The position numbers were made by a program, and so were the translations under genes. Source: JAAOIF01 sp965206195 (GTDB lineage: Bacteria; Pseudomonadota; Gammaproteobacteria; PS1; Pseudothioglobaceae). From it: a stretch of 64,000 nucleotides of DNA. This document shows positions 45,719 to 55,005 of the stretch, piece after piece. The stretch spans positions 1,364,001 to 1,428,000 of the forward strand of contig CBDBIZ010000011.1 of assembly GCA_965206195.1 (NCBI GenBank), written 5' to 3'. Position 1 is the first letter of the stretch. Every line of letters starts with the position of its first letter. The notes beneath the pieces were generated by a model. It was not told where the DNA came from. It searched no databases and worked only from the letters and a program-made list of their open reading frames with translations.

Positions 45719-45939
45719 AACACAATGTTGACGTTAAATGCCTGCTTTGTCCAATACCAGTGATACGCTTAAGTGAGAAGATTAATGCCGTTAATATGGG
45801 CGACCTAATTGAGCTGAGTGCCACTGACCCAGGTGTATTGCACGATATACCTGCCTGGTGCAAAGTGCACGGACATAAAGTGATTGAAATTCAAGAAAAA
45901 ACCGATAAGATTGTTATTTTGGTGGAAAAAATAAGGTAG
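45715..45939 (+). CDS. TusA/SirA-like sulfur carrier protein
   Basis: A 74-residue protein with the CPxP motif in CLLCPIPVIRLSEKI (Cys12 as likely persulfide carrier), then LIELSATDPGVLHDIPAWCKVHGHKVIEI, the typical TusA fold sequence. It may feed tRNA thiolation, molybdenum cofactor or, in a sulfur oxidiser, sulfur trafficking. Its ATG overlaps the hemF stop (ATGA), so an upstream GTG in the same frame is unlikely to be the start. Confidence 0.88.
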   Translation: MKHNVDVKCLLCPIPVIRLSEKINAVNMGDLIELSATDPGVLHDIPAWCKVHGHKVIEIQEKTDKIVILVEKIR

Positions 45940-46056
45940 AATGACATGCTGATTTTATTGCGACGTCGATAATAATCAACAAAATTTCGCTTGCAACGGC
46001 GCGGGCTATTTGACAATGATTGTCAGTAAATTAAATAGTTAAAAATAGGAGAAAAT

Positions 46057-47472
46057 ATGTCCGCACAAGATGTAATGAAAATGATAGAAGATAACGAGGT
46101 AAGATTTATTGATTTCCGTTTTACTGATACCAAGGGTAAAGAACAGCACGTTAGCGTGCCAGCACATACCATTAACAGCGAAAAATTAAACGAAGGGCAA
46201 ATGTTTGATGGTTCATCAATTGCAGGTTGGAAGGCAATTAATGAATCTGATATGATTCTCAAGCCCGACATTACCACTGCAATTATCGACCCATTTACTG
46301 AAGAGTCAACACTTAATATTACTTGTGATATTATCGAACCAAGCGATTTACAAGGCTACGAAAAAGACCCGCGCTCAATCGCCAAACGCGCTGAGGCGTA
46401 TTTGAGTGAAACAGGCGTTGGAGATACTGCTTTTTTTGGTAATGAGCCAGAATTTTTTGTCTTTGAGAGTGTCAAGTGGGATACCGGCTTTGGCTTAGGC
46501 AAGGCGTTTTATGAAATCAGTTCCCAAGAGGCCGATTGGGAGTCTGGTTCTGACTTTGAAGGCGGCAATAAAGGTCATCGTCCTAGAATTAAAGGCGGTT
46601 ATTTTCCTGTACCACCCGTAGATTCTCTACATGATTTACGCTCGCAGATGTGTTTGGCGATTGAAGAGATGGGAGTTACTACTGAGGTGCATCACCATGA
46701 GGTCGGCACTGCGGGACAATGTGAGATTGGTGCTTTATTTAATACTTTAGTGAAAAAAGCAGATGAGACTCAAATTTTAAAATATTGCATACACAATGTG
46801 GCACATATGTATGGCAAAACTGCTACCTTTATGCCTAAGCCAATTGCGGTAGATAATGGCAATGGTATGCATGTTCACCAATCCATTGCAAAAGATGGCA
46901 AAAATTTATTTGATGGCGATGAGTACGGTAATTTATCACAACTGGCACTGCACTACATTGGCGGTATCATTAAACATGCACAAGCATTAAATGCCTTTAC
47001 TAATGCCTCAACGAACTCATATAAACGTTTAGTACCAGGCTTTGAAGCACCAGAAATGCTGGTTTATTCAACCAAAAATCGCTCAGCGGCGATTCGTATT
47101 CCTTTTGTTGCCAATCCAAAAGGCCGCCGTATCGAAGTGCGTTTTCCTGATCCAACAGCAAATCCATACCTAGCTTTTGCGGCGATGTTAATGGCAGGGC
47201 TTGACGGTATTAAGAACAAAATTGACCCAGGTAAGCCAGGGGATAAAGATTTGTACGAATTAAGCACAGCAGAAAAAGCAAAAATCCCTAAGGTTTGTGG
47301 TTCGCTAGACCAAGCACTTGATGCACTTGATAAAGATCGTGATTTCTTAAAAGCAGGTGGCGTGTTTACCGATAATGTGATTGATTCGTTTATTGAGCTT
47401 AAAACGGAAGAAGTAACCGCACTACGTGCATCGCCTCATCCAGTTGAGTTTGATATGTATTATAGTTGTTAA
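46057..47472 (+). CDS. glnA: Glutamine synthetase type I
   Basis: Assimilates ammonium into glutamine. The 471-residue GSI protein contains FDGSSIAGWKAINESDM, GNEPEFFVFE, HHEVGTAGQCEIG, NGNGMHVHQS and the Arg motif IRIPFVANPKGRRIEVRFPD. The adenylylation-site Tyr is in KDLYELSTAEKAKIPKV, so GlnE/GlnD/PII control is expected, which agrees with glnD at 59008. It is preceded by a 117 bp gap with no clear sigma-54 site and followed by a terminator. Confidence 0.98.
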   Translation: MSAQDVMKMIEDNEVRFIDFRFTDTKGKEQHVSVPAHTINSEKLNEGQMFDGSSIAGWKAINESDMILKPDITTAIIDPFTEESTLNITCDIIEPSDLQGYEKDPRSIAKRAEAYLSETGVGDTAFFGNEPEFFVFESVKWDTGFGLGKAFYEISSQEADWESGSDFEGGNKGHRPRIKGGYFPVPPVDSLHDLRSQMCLAIEEMGVTTEVHHHEVGTAGQCEIGALFNTLVKKADETQILKYCIHNVAHMYGKTATFMPKPIAVDNGNGMHVHQSIAKDGKNLFDGDEYGNLSQLALHYIGGIIKHAQALNAFTNASTNSYKRLVPGFEAPEMLVYSTKNRSAAIRIPFVANPKGRRIEVRFPDPTANPYLAFAAMLMAGLDGIKNKIDPGKPGDKDLYELSTAEKAKIPKVCGSLDQALDALDKDRDFLKAGGVFTDNVIDSFIELKTEEVTALRASPHPVEFDMYYSC

Positions 47473-47501
47473 TACAATAAAGATTTGATAGTCTTGATAG
47501 G

Positions 47502-47534
47502 AAAAGCCGTGTTATCTTCTGACCTGGCTTTTTT
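47502..47534 (+). terminator. Rho-independent terminator after glnA
   Basis: AAAAGCC (47502-47508) pairs with GGCTTTT (47526-47532) and continues into a T-run. It lies 30 bp after the glnA stop. Confidence 0.6.
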
Positions 47535-47593
47535 ATTGTTTTATAACTGCAAAGGTCTCGTAAAATACCTAATACAATACTACATCGAAAATT

Positions 47594-48547
47594 ATGACAC
47601 AACTAAAAAATAATTGGAGTTTAGCGCAGGTTGAAGCGTTGTTTGCTTTGCCTTTTAACGATTTGCTATTTCAAGCGCACAGCATTCATCGACAGAATTT
47701 TAACCCCAATGCAGTGCAAATCAGCTCACTATTAAACATTAAAACTGGTGCTTGTCCAGAAGATTGTTCATATTGCTCACAAAGCTCTAAATATGACACA
47801 GGGCTAGAGCGCGAAAAACTCATGGAAATTGATTCAGTGCTTGAGCAAGCCAAGACCGCAAAAGACAAAGGTGCAACGCGTTTTTGCATGGGTGCTGCTT
47901 GGCGCAATCCAACGGATAAAAGTCTGGATAAGGTCATTTCTATGATTCAGGATGTTAAAGCTATGGGTATGGAGACTTGTGCGACTTTAGGTATGCTTAC
48001 TCAAGCACAAGCATTTTCACTTAAAGAAGCAGGGTTGGATTATTACAATCATAATTTGGATACTTCAGAAGAAAACTATGGCAACGTGATTACCACACGT
48101 AGCTTTCAAGACAGGCTAGACACACTTGAATCTGTGCAAAACGCCAATATTCATGTTTGTAGTGGTGGTATTTTAGGCTTGGGTGAAACTCAAACTGATC
48201 GCGCCTCGATGCTCAGGTCTTTGGCCAATTTAGAGCAGCATCCAGATAGCGTACCGCTTAATCTTTTAGTGCCTATCCCTGGCACACCGCTTGAAAATGT
48301 TGCCCCGCCTAGTGAGAGTGAATTTGTACGTACCATTGCCGTGGCACGTATTATGATGCCAAAATCTGTGGTAAGACTATCAGCAGGGCGTACAGAGATG
48401 GGTGAGGCGATGCAAGCCTTGTGTTTTTTTGCGGGCGCCAATTCAATTTTTTATGGCGAGCAATTACTCACAACTGACAATCCTGACACTGATGCTGATC
48501 AAGCGTTGTTTGAAAAATTAGGCATTAACCAAACTCAATACGCTTAA
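47594..48547 (+). CDS. bioB: Biotin synthase
   Basis: Radical SAM enzyme that inserts sulfur into dethiobiotin. The 317 residues contain CPEDCSYCSQSS (the CxxxCxxC motif, near 54-65), FCMGAAWRNP, DYYNHNLDTS, VCSGGILGLGETQ and VRLSAGRTEMG with the Arg ligand of the [2Fe-2S] cluster. No other bio gene is adjacent. It is convergent with murG. Confidence 0.98.
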   Translation: MTQLKNNWSLAQVEALFALPFNDLLFQAHSIHRQNFNPNAVQISSLLNIKTGACPEDCSYCSQSSKYDTGLEREKLMEIDSVLEQAKTAKDKGATRFCMGAAWRNPTDKSLDKVISMIQDVKAMGMETCATLGMLTQAQAFSLKEAGLDYYNHNLDTSEENYGNVITTRSFQDRLDTLESVQNANIHVCSGGILGLGETQTDRASMLRSLANLEQHPDSVPLNLLVPIPGTPLENVAPPSESEFVRTIAVARIMMPKSVVRLSAGRTEMGEAMQALCFFAGANSIFYGEQLLTTDNPDTDADQALFEKLGINQTQYA

Positions 48548-48666
48548 TTTAACAAACCGTTGCTGATACTAATTAGATTAACGTCTATAAGAGTCTAACA
48601 ATCTTAGACACAAATAATAAAATCAACAAAAGAGCGTGCTAATTTCACTATTGAACAAAAATTGGA

Positions 48667-49716
48667 TTACATTTTTCTTAAATACTTAGCAATTTGATTT
48701 GCTGCATTGGGTTTGGCTAGTTTGAGTGCATTGGCAGACATTTGTTCAATTTTCGTTTTATTAAGATTATTGATGGTTTGTTCCAACAATTGCGGAGTTA
48801 GATATTTTTGCTCAATTAGTATGCCAGCGGCGTTATTTGATAGAATTTTTGCATTATAGAATTGATGATTGTCAATCGCGTGTGGTAGCGGCACTAAAAT
48901 ACTGGCTGTGGCTGATAACATTAACTCTGAGACGCTCATTGCCCCAGCGCGGCATACAACAACATCTGCCCAAGCATAAGCACGCGCCATATCATCGATA
49001 AAAGCTGTAATTTTTGGCAAGTTGTCTTGATGATGGGATTGATACTGAGATTTGACATCTGCCAAGTTGGCTTTACCAGTTTGATGCCAAATGTTAACAT
49101 CAAGCCGTAGTTGTACTGCCACATCATTAATCGGCTTTGAGCCAAGACTACCGCCAATAATCAACAGATTGAGTTTACCATTATTTTGAGTTTTTTTAAT
49201 CGGCGTAAACAACACTGGATTGCCTGAAGTAATACAATTTTTAGAATTTTGAGCAAAAGCACCAGAAAACGCTTGAAAAGTTTGTGTGGCAATTTTATTG
49301 AGTAATTTGTTGGTAGTGCCAGCAATTGCATTTTGCTCATGAATCACCAATGGAATGCGCAGTAACCAAGCCACAACCCCACCAATACCTGAGGTGAAAC
49401 CGCCCATGCCTAAGACTACGTTGGGCTTGATTTTGACAACAATGCTGATGGTTTGAAAGAGTGCTAGGCTTAGTAAAAAAGGTGCTTTAATTAAACTTAA
49501 TAAGCGTTTACCACGCAGTCCGACTGCACTCACTGTGTGTAATTTAATGTTATGTTTTGGTATTAAGGTATTTTCCATGCCATGGTTTGAGCCTAGCCAT
49601 TGGACATTAATTGCGGTTTTTTTTAACTTGCTAGCAATTGCCAATGCTGGGAAGATATGTCCGCCTGTAGCGCCTGCCATAATCAAAACGATGGTTTTGT
49701 GATGGGTATTAGACAT
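48667..49716 (-). CDS. murG: UDP-GlcNAc transferase MurG
   Basis: Adds GlcNAc to lipid I, forming lipid II at the inner face of the membrane. 349 residues from the ATG at 49716. The glycine-rich loop AGATGGHIFPALAIA, GMGGFTSGIGGVVAWLLRIPLVIHEQNAIAG, and VVCRAGAMSVSELM are characteristic. An in-frame ATG further upstream would lie inside ftsW and prepend 14 residues. It overlaps ftsW by 8 bp, as in the dcw cluster, but ftsZ, ftsA and murC are not here. Confidence 0.97.
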   Translation of the reverse strand: MSNTHHKTIVLIMAGATGGHIFPALAIASKLKKTAINVQWLGSNHGMENTLIPKHNIKLHTVSAVGLRGKRLLSLIKAPFLLSLALFQTISIVVKIKPNVVLGMGGFTSGIGGVVAWLLRIPLVIHEQNAIAGTTNKLLNKIATQTFQAFSGAFAQNSKNCITSGNPVLFTPIKKTQNNGKLNLLIIGGSLGSKPINDVAVQLRLDVNIWHQTGKANLADVKSQYQSHHQDNLPKITAFIDDMARAYAWADVVVCRAGAMSVSELMLSATASILVPLPHAIDNHQFYNAKILSNNAAGILIEQKYLTPQLLEQTINNLNKTKIEQMSANALKLAKPNAANQIAKYLRKM

Positions 49717-50845
49717 ATTGCTTTTGTCGATTATAGTCTGCGCGGTTTTCCATATCAATTCTGAGTATTAAAGCCAGTGCAATCATTGAAAAAATCAGAC
49801 TGCTACCGCCATAACTAATGAGTGGCAAGGTAAAACCTTTAATTGGCATTAAGCCAAGGTTCATAGCAATGTTAACACTGGTTTGCATAGCGAACCAACT
49901 ACAAATACCAAGGGCGACGTAAGAACTATATTTTCTACCGTGTTTAAGTGCCTCTTTGGCGATGCTAAAGCCTTTTCCAATAATATAGGCAAAGCAAAAT
50001 AACACAAACAACATGCCGACAATACCTAATTCTTCACCAATAATGGCAAAAATCATATCGGTGTGTGATTCAGGTAATTTGGTGTATTTTTGAATACCAG
50101 CACCGAGTCCTGTGCCCGTCCAATCCCCTCTGGCAATACCAATTAAGGCTTGTTTGGTTTGGTGTACTTTATCGCTATTATTTATCCATAAATCAGTTTG
50201 CCAAAATTCAAACAGTCTTTTTGAGCGTATCGGATCAAACCAAATATAGGTAATGGCACCACTGAGTAGCACGCCACCAGTAATGAGTAATTCTTTGATG
50301 AAAGTGCCTGCTACAAATAGCATACTAAGCGCAGTAATAGTGATAATAATCGTGGCACCGAGATCAGTCTCTAACATCGTTAATATACCTGATGAAGCAA
50401 CAATTAGTAAAGTTTTACCCAAACCTGTTAAAGAGTTGGTTACTTGTTTTTCTTGTCGAATTAAAAACCCTGCCATAAATAAAATCATCGCTAATTTCAT
50501 CATTTCTGAGGGTTGAAATTTGAACAATCCAAAGTTAATCCAACGTTTTGCGCCATTAGCCTCAAAACCAATTGGATTGGGTAAAAACACAATAGCTAAT
50601 AAAACCAAACTAGCAAGAAAGATTTTTGCAGAATGTTGTTTGAAAAAAGAAAGCGGTATTTTTATTACAACAAAGCTAATAAACACTCCCATAATAATGA
50701 AAAGAGCTTGTTTATTCATATAACTATAACTATCAAAATGCCCGAGTGAGGCAGAAAAAGACACAAGCCAACCAAAAATAATCAAAACTATGATAGTGGT
50801 GAGTAATTTTATGTCTGGAGATTGTTCGGTTGGTTCAAAAATCAT
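49709..50845 (-). CDS. ftsW: Septal peptidoglycan polymerase FtsW
   Basis: SEDS-family lipid II polymerase of the divisome. The 378-residue protein has about ten membrane segments and KRWINFGLFKFQPSEMMKLAMI, with the SEDS motif FQPSE. It also has ARGDWTGTGLGAGIQKYTKLPESHTDMIFAIIGEELG and LISYGGSSLIFSMIALALI. This arrangement fits FtsW or RodA; the pairing with murG favours FtsW. It is the first gene of the ftsW-murG unit, divergent from ybiT. Confidence 0.94.
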   Translation of the reverse strand: MIFEPTEQSPDIKLLTTIIVLIIFGWLVSFSASLGHFDSYSYMNKQALFIIMGVFISFVVIKIPLSFFKQHSAKIFLASLVLLAIVFLPNPIGFEANGAKRWINFGLFKFQPSEMMKLAMILFMAGFLIRQEKQVTNSLTGLGKTLLIVASSGILTMLETDLGATIIITITALSMLFVAGTFIKELLITGGVLLSGAITYIWFDPIRSKRLFEFWQTDLWINNSDKVHQTKQALIGIARGDWTGTGLGAGIQKYTKLPESHTDMIFAIIGEELGIVGMLFVLFCFAYIIGKGFSIAKEALKHGRKYSSYVALGICSWFAMQTSVNIAMNLGLMPIKGFTLPLISYGGSSLIFSMIALALILRIDMENRADYNRQKQYV

Positions 50846-50964
50846 AATTATACTTATGCAAAACTTGGACGAAAGTTAAGGCTCATTTTATACCCTAAAT
50901 TGTGTAAGATTTTGTATTGCCATTATGGGATAATGCCTGCTTTTTGCAAAACAAGCACAATATC

Positions 50965-52551
50965 ATGATTTCCACGGCCAATATCACCATGCAATTTGGT
51001 GAAAAACCTTTATTTGAAAATATCTCCATTAAATTTCAAGGCAATAATCGTTACGGTTTAATCGGGGCAAATGGTTGTGGCAAATCTACTTTTATGCAAA
51101 TTCTCACGGGTGAATTAACTCCGAGCAGTGGCACAGTCAGCATCAGCGAAGGAGAGCGTTTGGGTATTCTACGTCAAGACCAGTTTGCTTTTGAAGCGTT
51201 TCGTGTGGTTGACACAGTGATTATGGGCTATAAGCAACTGTGGACGATTAAACAACAAAGAGATCGTATCTATAGCTTGCCTGAAATCAGTGAAGCAGAT
51301 GGCACTAAAGTAGCAGAATTAGAAATGCAATTTGCCGAGATGGATGGCTATATGGCAGAATCCTCAGCCAGCGAGTTATTATTAGGCTTAGATATTCCAC
51401 AAGAGCAACATTACGGTCTGATGAGCGAGATTGCACCTGGTTGGAAACTTCGAGTGCTGTTGGCGCAAGCGTTATTTTCAAATCCTGAAATTTTACTACT
51501 TGATGAGCCAACTAATAACTTAGATATTAACTCAATTCGTTGGTTAGAAGGCGTACTTAATGAGCGCAAAGCTACAATGGTAATTATTTCTCATGATCGA
51601 CATTTCCTAAATGGCGTGTGTACACATATGTCTGATCTTGATTATGGTTCGTTGAACACTTTTCCAGGTAATTATGATGATTTTATGATTGCCTCCACCG
51701 CAATTCAAGAAAAAATGCAAACTGATAATACTAAAAAAGAAGCCAAAATCAAAGAACTTAAGCATTTTGTTTCGCGTTTTTCCTCAAATGCCTCTAAAGC
51801 CAGACAAGCAACATCGCGTCAAAAACAACTAGAAAAAATTGAGCTTAGTGATATTAAACCTTCGTCCAGAGTGAGTCCATATATTATCTTTAATCAAGAA
51901 AACAAACTACATAGAAACGTGTTACAAGTTGAGGGTTTGAATAAAAGTTTTGATGATTTGCAGGTACTTAAAGACATTGAGTTTTTGTTTGAAGTGGGAG
52001 AGCGTGTGGCTATTATTGGTCAAAATGGCATCGGAAAAACCACATTATTACGCACTTTAGTGGGTGAGATTAAAGCTGATAGGGGCAAGATTAAGTGGAG
52101 TGAAAATGTTAATATTGGCTATTATGCCCAAGACCATAGTGCGAATTTTGCAACTGATATGAGTGTGTTGGACTGGATGAGCCAATTTAAGAGTGAAAAA
52201 GATGATGTGCAAGCCATGCGTAGCGTGCTGGGAAAAATGTTGTTTGGTAAAAATGATATTGATAAAAGTGTGAAATCACTTTCAGGTGGCGAAAAAGGAC
52301 GTATGTTATTTGGCAAGCTAATGTTGCAAAAACCCAATGTTTTAATAATGGATGAACCCACTAATCACTTGGATATGGAGTCAATTGAAGCTCTTAATTT
52401 GGCATTGAATAATTATCAAGGCACACTAATATTTGTTTCTCATGACCGAGAATTTGTCTCCAGCCTATCCACCAAAGTAATCGAGCTTAAAGAAGGTGGC
52501 ATGCATTATTACTCTGGTAATTATGAAGACTATTTAGTTAGCCAAAAATAA
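50965..52551 (+). CDS. ybiT: ABC-F family ATPase YbiT
   Basis: A soluble two-ABC-domain ribosome-associated ATPase, 528 residues. Domain 1 has the P-loop GANGCGKST and Walker B LLLDEPTNNLDI; domain 2 has GQNGIGKTT and LIMDEPTNHLDM, with signature LSGGEKGRM. The N-terminus MISTANITMQFGEKPLFENIS is nearly that of E. coli YbiT, so I chose this ATG at 50965. There are no membrane segments. The likely function is translation factor rather than transporter. Confidence 0.95.
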   Translation: MISTANITMQFGEKPLFENISIKFQGNNRYGLIGANGCGKSTFMQILTGELTPSSGTVSISEGERLGILRQDQFAFEAFRVVDTVIMGYKQLWTIKQQRDRIYSLPEISEADGTKVAELEMQFAEMDGYMAESSASELLLGLDIPQEQHYGLMSEIAPGWKLRVLLAQALFSNPEILLLDEPTNNLDINSIRWLEGVLNERKATMVIISHDRHFLNGVCTHMSDLDYGSLNTFPGNYDDFMIASTAIQEKMQTDNTKKEAKIKELKHFVSRFSSNASKARQATSRQKQLEKIELSDIKPSSRVSPYIIFNQENKLHRNVLQVEGLNKSFDDLQVLKDIEFLFEVGERVAIIGQNGIGKTTLLRTLVGEIKADRGKIKWSENVNIGYYAQDHSANFATDMSVLDWMSQFKSEKDDVQAMRSVLGKMLFGKNDIDKSVKSLSGGEKGRMLFGKLMLQKPNVLIMDEPTNHLDMESIEALNLALNNYQGTLIFVSHDREFVSSLSTKVIELKEGGMHYYSGNYEDYLVSQK

Positions 52552-52563
52552 AGCATTACTTAA

Positions 52564-52766
52564 ATGAAAAAATATCAAAACAAAGGCTAACTGGAAAAAT
52601 ATGCTATTTTGCTGGAGTTTAAAAATAAGTTAGAAAAAGCTACATTAGTTGAGGTAATCCAAAATCAGGATATAAAATAGTTGGTAATGCTGTTTTTTGT
52701 AGCCTAGTATTGTTTGGAAAAACAATCAAAATACAGCTGGGCATGCAAATAAACCTAGAAGTATAA
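52564..52766 (+). pseudogene. Possible decayed small gene before the zeta-like kinase
   Basis: From ATG at 52564, MKKYQNKG is followed by an in-frame TAA, then the same frame continues LEKYAILLEFKNKLEKATL and VEVIQNQD. A shift to another frame gives KIVGNAVFCSLVLFGKTIKI and a few more residues to TAA at 52764. The composition looks coding, and one stop plus one frameshift would restore a protein of about 65 residues. I do not recognise it. The 263 bp gap between ybiT and the kinase otherwise holds nothing I can identify. Confidence 0.35.
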
Positions 52767-52814
52767 AAATATTGGATAAAAAGCCATGTTAACGTCAAGA
52801 GTTATCAGATATAA

Positions 52815-53393
52815 ATGAAGCAGAGTAATCCAATTTTTACCGTTATTGCGGGCGTAAACGGCTCAGGAAAAACTACTTTTGCACTAGATTATTTTAAAGA
52901 TTCTAATACAATTTTTGTCAATGCAGATTCCATTGCTATGGCACTTTCATCTAACAATCCTGATATTTCACAATTTAGAGCAGGTAAGTTAATGCTGGCT
53001 GAGATGCAAAAGCATATCAATAAGCGTCAAAGTTTTGCTGTTGAAACCACGCTTGCTAGTAAAAACTACCTTAAAGTTATCAAACACCTTAAACGTAGCG
53101 ACTGGAAGATTGAGTTGTTGTATCTGTACTTACCAAGTGTTGAGTTGTCAGTCCAGCGTGTGGCAGAACGAGTTAAAAATGGCGGACATAATATTGGCCT
53201 TAAAGATATTAAAAGAAGGTACAGTAGGAGTATTAGCAATTTAATGAATGTCTATTTTGATACTATTGATGACATTATCTGTCTTAACAATAAAGATGAT
53301 AGTCATATAATATTTAGCAAATACAAGGGTAAAACTGTTATTTATAATCAAGCAAGTTATGATGATATTGTAAGGGTTAAAAATGTTAGATGA
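52815..53393 (+). CDS. Zeta-toxin-like kinase (COG4185 type)
   Basis: A 192-residue P-loop kinase-like protein resembling COG4185, related to zeta/PezT toxins, which phosphorylate UDP-N-acetylglucosamine. Motifs are Walker A AGVNGSGKTTFA (near 13-24), NADSIAMAL, AVETTLASKNYL and QRVAERVKNGGHNIGLKDIKRRYSRS, the last with several conserved Arg and His. Whether it phosphorylates a sugar nucleotide is unproven. A 56-residue partner overlaps its end by 11 bp. The pairing suggests a toxin-antitoxin or kinase-regulator module. Confidence 0.82.
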   Translation: MKQSNPIFTVIAGVNGSGKTTFALDYFKDSNTIFVNADSIAMALSSNNPDISQFRAGKLMLAEMQKHINKRQSFAVETTLASKNYLKVIKHLKRSDWKIELLYLYLPSVELSVQRVAERVKNGGHNIGLKDIKRRYSRSISNLMNVYFDTIDDIICLNNKDDSHIIFSKYKGKTVIYNQASYDDIVRVKNVR

Positions 53394-53553
53394 AAAAAAA
53401 GTATTAATGTCAATGAGAAAAAGCGTCAGTAAGGCTCTGGCAATTAAAAAAGCCTTAGGGCATTATGCAGTGGTATGGGATGAAAAAACCAAAAAAGTGG
53501 TGCGTATTGAGGCAAAAGACTTGCCAAAATATGCTTATAAGGATGATAATTGA
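53383..53553 (+). CDS. Small partner protein of the zeta-like kinase, 56 residues
   Basis: The frame starts with ATG 53383, inside the end of the kinase gene, and stops with TGA at 53551-53553, sharing a base with the yihY ATG (TGATG). It begins MLDEKKVLMSMRKSVSKALA and includes LGHYAVVWDEKTKKVVRIEA, a helix then beta-strand layout. Similar small basic-acidic partners lie next to COG4185 kinases in other bacteria as far as I recall, so it is a candidate antitoxin. No DNA-binding motif is evident. Confidence 0.75.
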   Translation: MLDEKKVLMSMRKSVSKALAIKKALGHYAVVWDEKTKKVVRIEAKDLPKYAYKDDN

Positions 53554-54341
53554 TGCAAATTTTAAAACAAGCTGTTAAACACCTAAAATCAAAACAAGGC
53601 TTTGATTCAGCAGCAATATTGTCATTTTCAACACTATTTGCAATTGTACCAACACTTACATTGATTTTTAGTGTGTTTTCATTGTCGCCTTATTTTGCTG
53701 ATTTGCAGCAGTATTTAGAAGGGTTTTTGTTTGAACAATTACTGCCAAAAAATTATGAATTAGCAAGTCAATACATTCATCAATTTATTGCCAGTGCACA
53801 AAAACTCAAAGGGGCAAGCTTGTTGTTTCTGCTAATAGCCGCGATTTTTTTGTTTCGTGAAGTGGATAAGCGCATTAATTCGATTTGGGGTAGTAAAAAA
53901 ACTCGCCATTTGGGTGTTGATTTGTTGGTTTACTTGTTGGTTTTGGGTGTGGGTCCGCTATTTTTAGCAGGTTCGTTGTTTGTGAGTTCTTATTTAAGTA
54001 CCTCGAAACTATTTGTATTTGTACCAATGGGGACGATTTTAATCTCCTCGCTGCCGATTATTCTCTCTGCTATTGGGCTTAGCTTGCTTTATTATTTTAT
54101 TCCAAGTGAGAAAATTACTTTTAAAAATGCAATTAAATCAGGCTTTATTGCTGCATTTTTTCTTGAAGTATTAAAATCATTGATGTTAATCTACATTAAC
54201 TATTTCCCTTTATACGAACTTATTTATGGCGCATTATCCATGCTGTTGCTGTTTATGCTTTGGGTGTATTTTTCTTGGGTATTGGTATTATTTGGTGCCA
54301 GTGTTAGTGTTTGCATACATCAATTACAAAAGGTTAATTAG
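53553..54341 (+). CDS. yihY: YihY/BrkB-family inner membrane protein
   Basis: 262 residues with six membrane segments, formerly mis-named RNase BN. Family marks are AAILSFSTLFAIVPTLTLIF (near 21-40), FLFREVDKRINSIWG, and YELIYGALSMLLLFMLWVYFSW near the end, all close to E. coli YihY. Function unknown; some BrkB proteins affect envelope integrity. Its start overlaps the kinase partner gene by one base (TGATG) and its stop overlaps ribE (TAGTG), so it links the kinase pair to the riboflavin genes. Confidence 0.92.
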   Translation: MQILKQAVKHLKSKQGFDSAAILSFSTLFAIVPTLTLIFSVFSLSPYFADLQQYLEGFLFEQLLPKNYELASQYIHQFIASAQKLKGASLLFLLIAAIFLFREVDKRINSIWGSKKTRHLGVDLLVYLLVLGVGPLFLAGSLFVSSYLSTSKLFVFVPMGTILISSLPIILSAIGLSLLYYFIPSEKITFKNAIKSGFIAAFFLEVLKSLMLIYINYFPLYELIYGALSMLLLFMLWVYFSWVLVLFGASVSVCIHQLQKVN

Positions 54342-54931
54342 TGTTTACAGGCATTATTCAAGCACTGGGAAAAGTCATAGATATTCAAACAGGTGTGTTT
54401 TGTTTTTCCACTGCTGAGGCTGGATTTTTTACCGAAGTAGAAATTGGTAATAGCATTGCAGTGAATGGCGTATGTTTAACAGTGATTAAAATTGACAATG
54501 ACTATTTCAAGGCGAATGTCTCTCAAGAGACGCTAAATTGCTCTACTTTGGGTGATTTGTCGATAGAGCAAGAGGTTAATCTTGAAAAAGCACTTAGGCT
54601 TAGTCAAGGCATTGACGGGCATTTGGTCAGCGGGCATGTAGATGGTATTGCCAAAGTAGTGGAAAAGTTTGCTGCAGGTGATTCGACACGTTTTAAAATC
54701 AGCACGCCACAGAACTTGGTAAAATATATCGCTAAAAAAGGCTCAATTAGCATAAATGGCGTGAGCTTGACAGTCAATAGCATTAATGACAATAGTTTTG
54801 ATGTCAATATTGTGCCACACACACTAACGACAACCACATTGGGTGAGTTAGATGTGGGCAGTAAAGTCAACCTTGAAGTTGATATTATTGCTCGCCACCT
54901 TGAGCAATTATTTAAAAAGACCTTTGCATAA
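54341..54931 (+). CDS. ribE: Riboflavin synthase, alpha subunit
   Basis: Dismutates two lumazine molecules into riboflavin. 196 residues in two homologous lumazine-binding barrels, each with GxxxxxxVNGVxLTV-type motifs: SIAVNGVCLTV (near 41-51) and SISINGVSLTV (near 139-149). The N-terminal MFTGIIQALGKV and the central GHLVSGHVDG are diagnostic. It starts with GTG overlapping the yihY stop. Confidence 0.97.
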   Translation: MFTGIIQALGKVIDIQTGVFCFSTAEAGFFTEVEIGNSIAVNGVCLTVIKIDNDYFKANVSQETLNCSTLGDLSIEQEVNLEKALRLSQGIDGHLVSGHVDGIAKVVEKFAAGDSTRFKISTPQNLVKYIAKKGSISINGVSLTVNSINDNSFDVNIVPHTLTTTTLGELDVGSKVNLEVDIIARHLEQLFKKTFA

Positions 54932-54933
54932 AT

Positions 54934-55002
54934 ATGAATAACCACCAAAACACCTTTCATCAACTTGGTCATTTTGTTAATCATCCTCGCTTAAAAAAAT
55001 AA
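54934..55002 (+). CDS. Possible 22-residue leader-like peptide between ribE and ribB
   Basis: ATG to TAA frame filling the 74 bp ribE-ribB gap: MNNHQNTFHQLGHF then VNHPRLKK, rich in His and Asn. It may be chance in such a short gap. It shows no FMN-riboswitch-like context. Confidence 0.2.
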   Translation: MNNHQNTFHQLGHFVNHPRLKK

Positions 55003-55005
55003 ACA

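Noticed and set aside
45940..46056. Sigma-54 promoter for glnA
   Set aside because: I found no TGGC-N-TTGC type -24/-12 pair in the gap.
54932..55005. FMN riboswitch before ribB
   Set aside because: The 74 bp gap is too short and has no conserved RFN elements.
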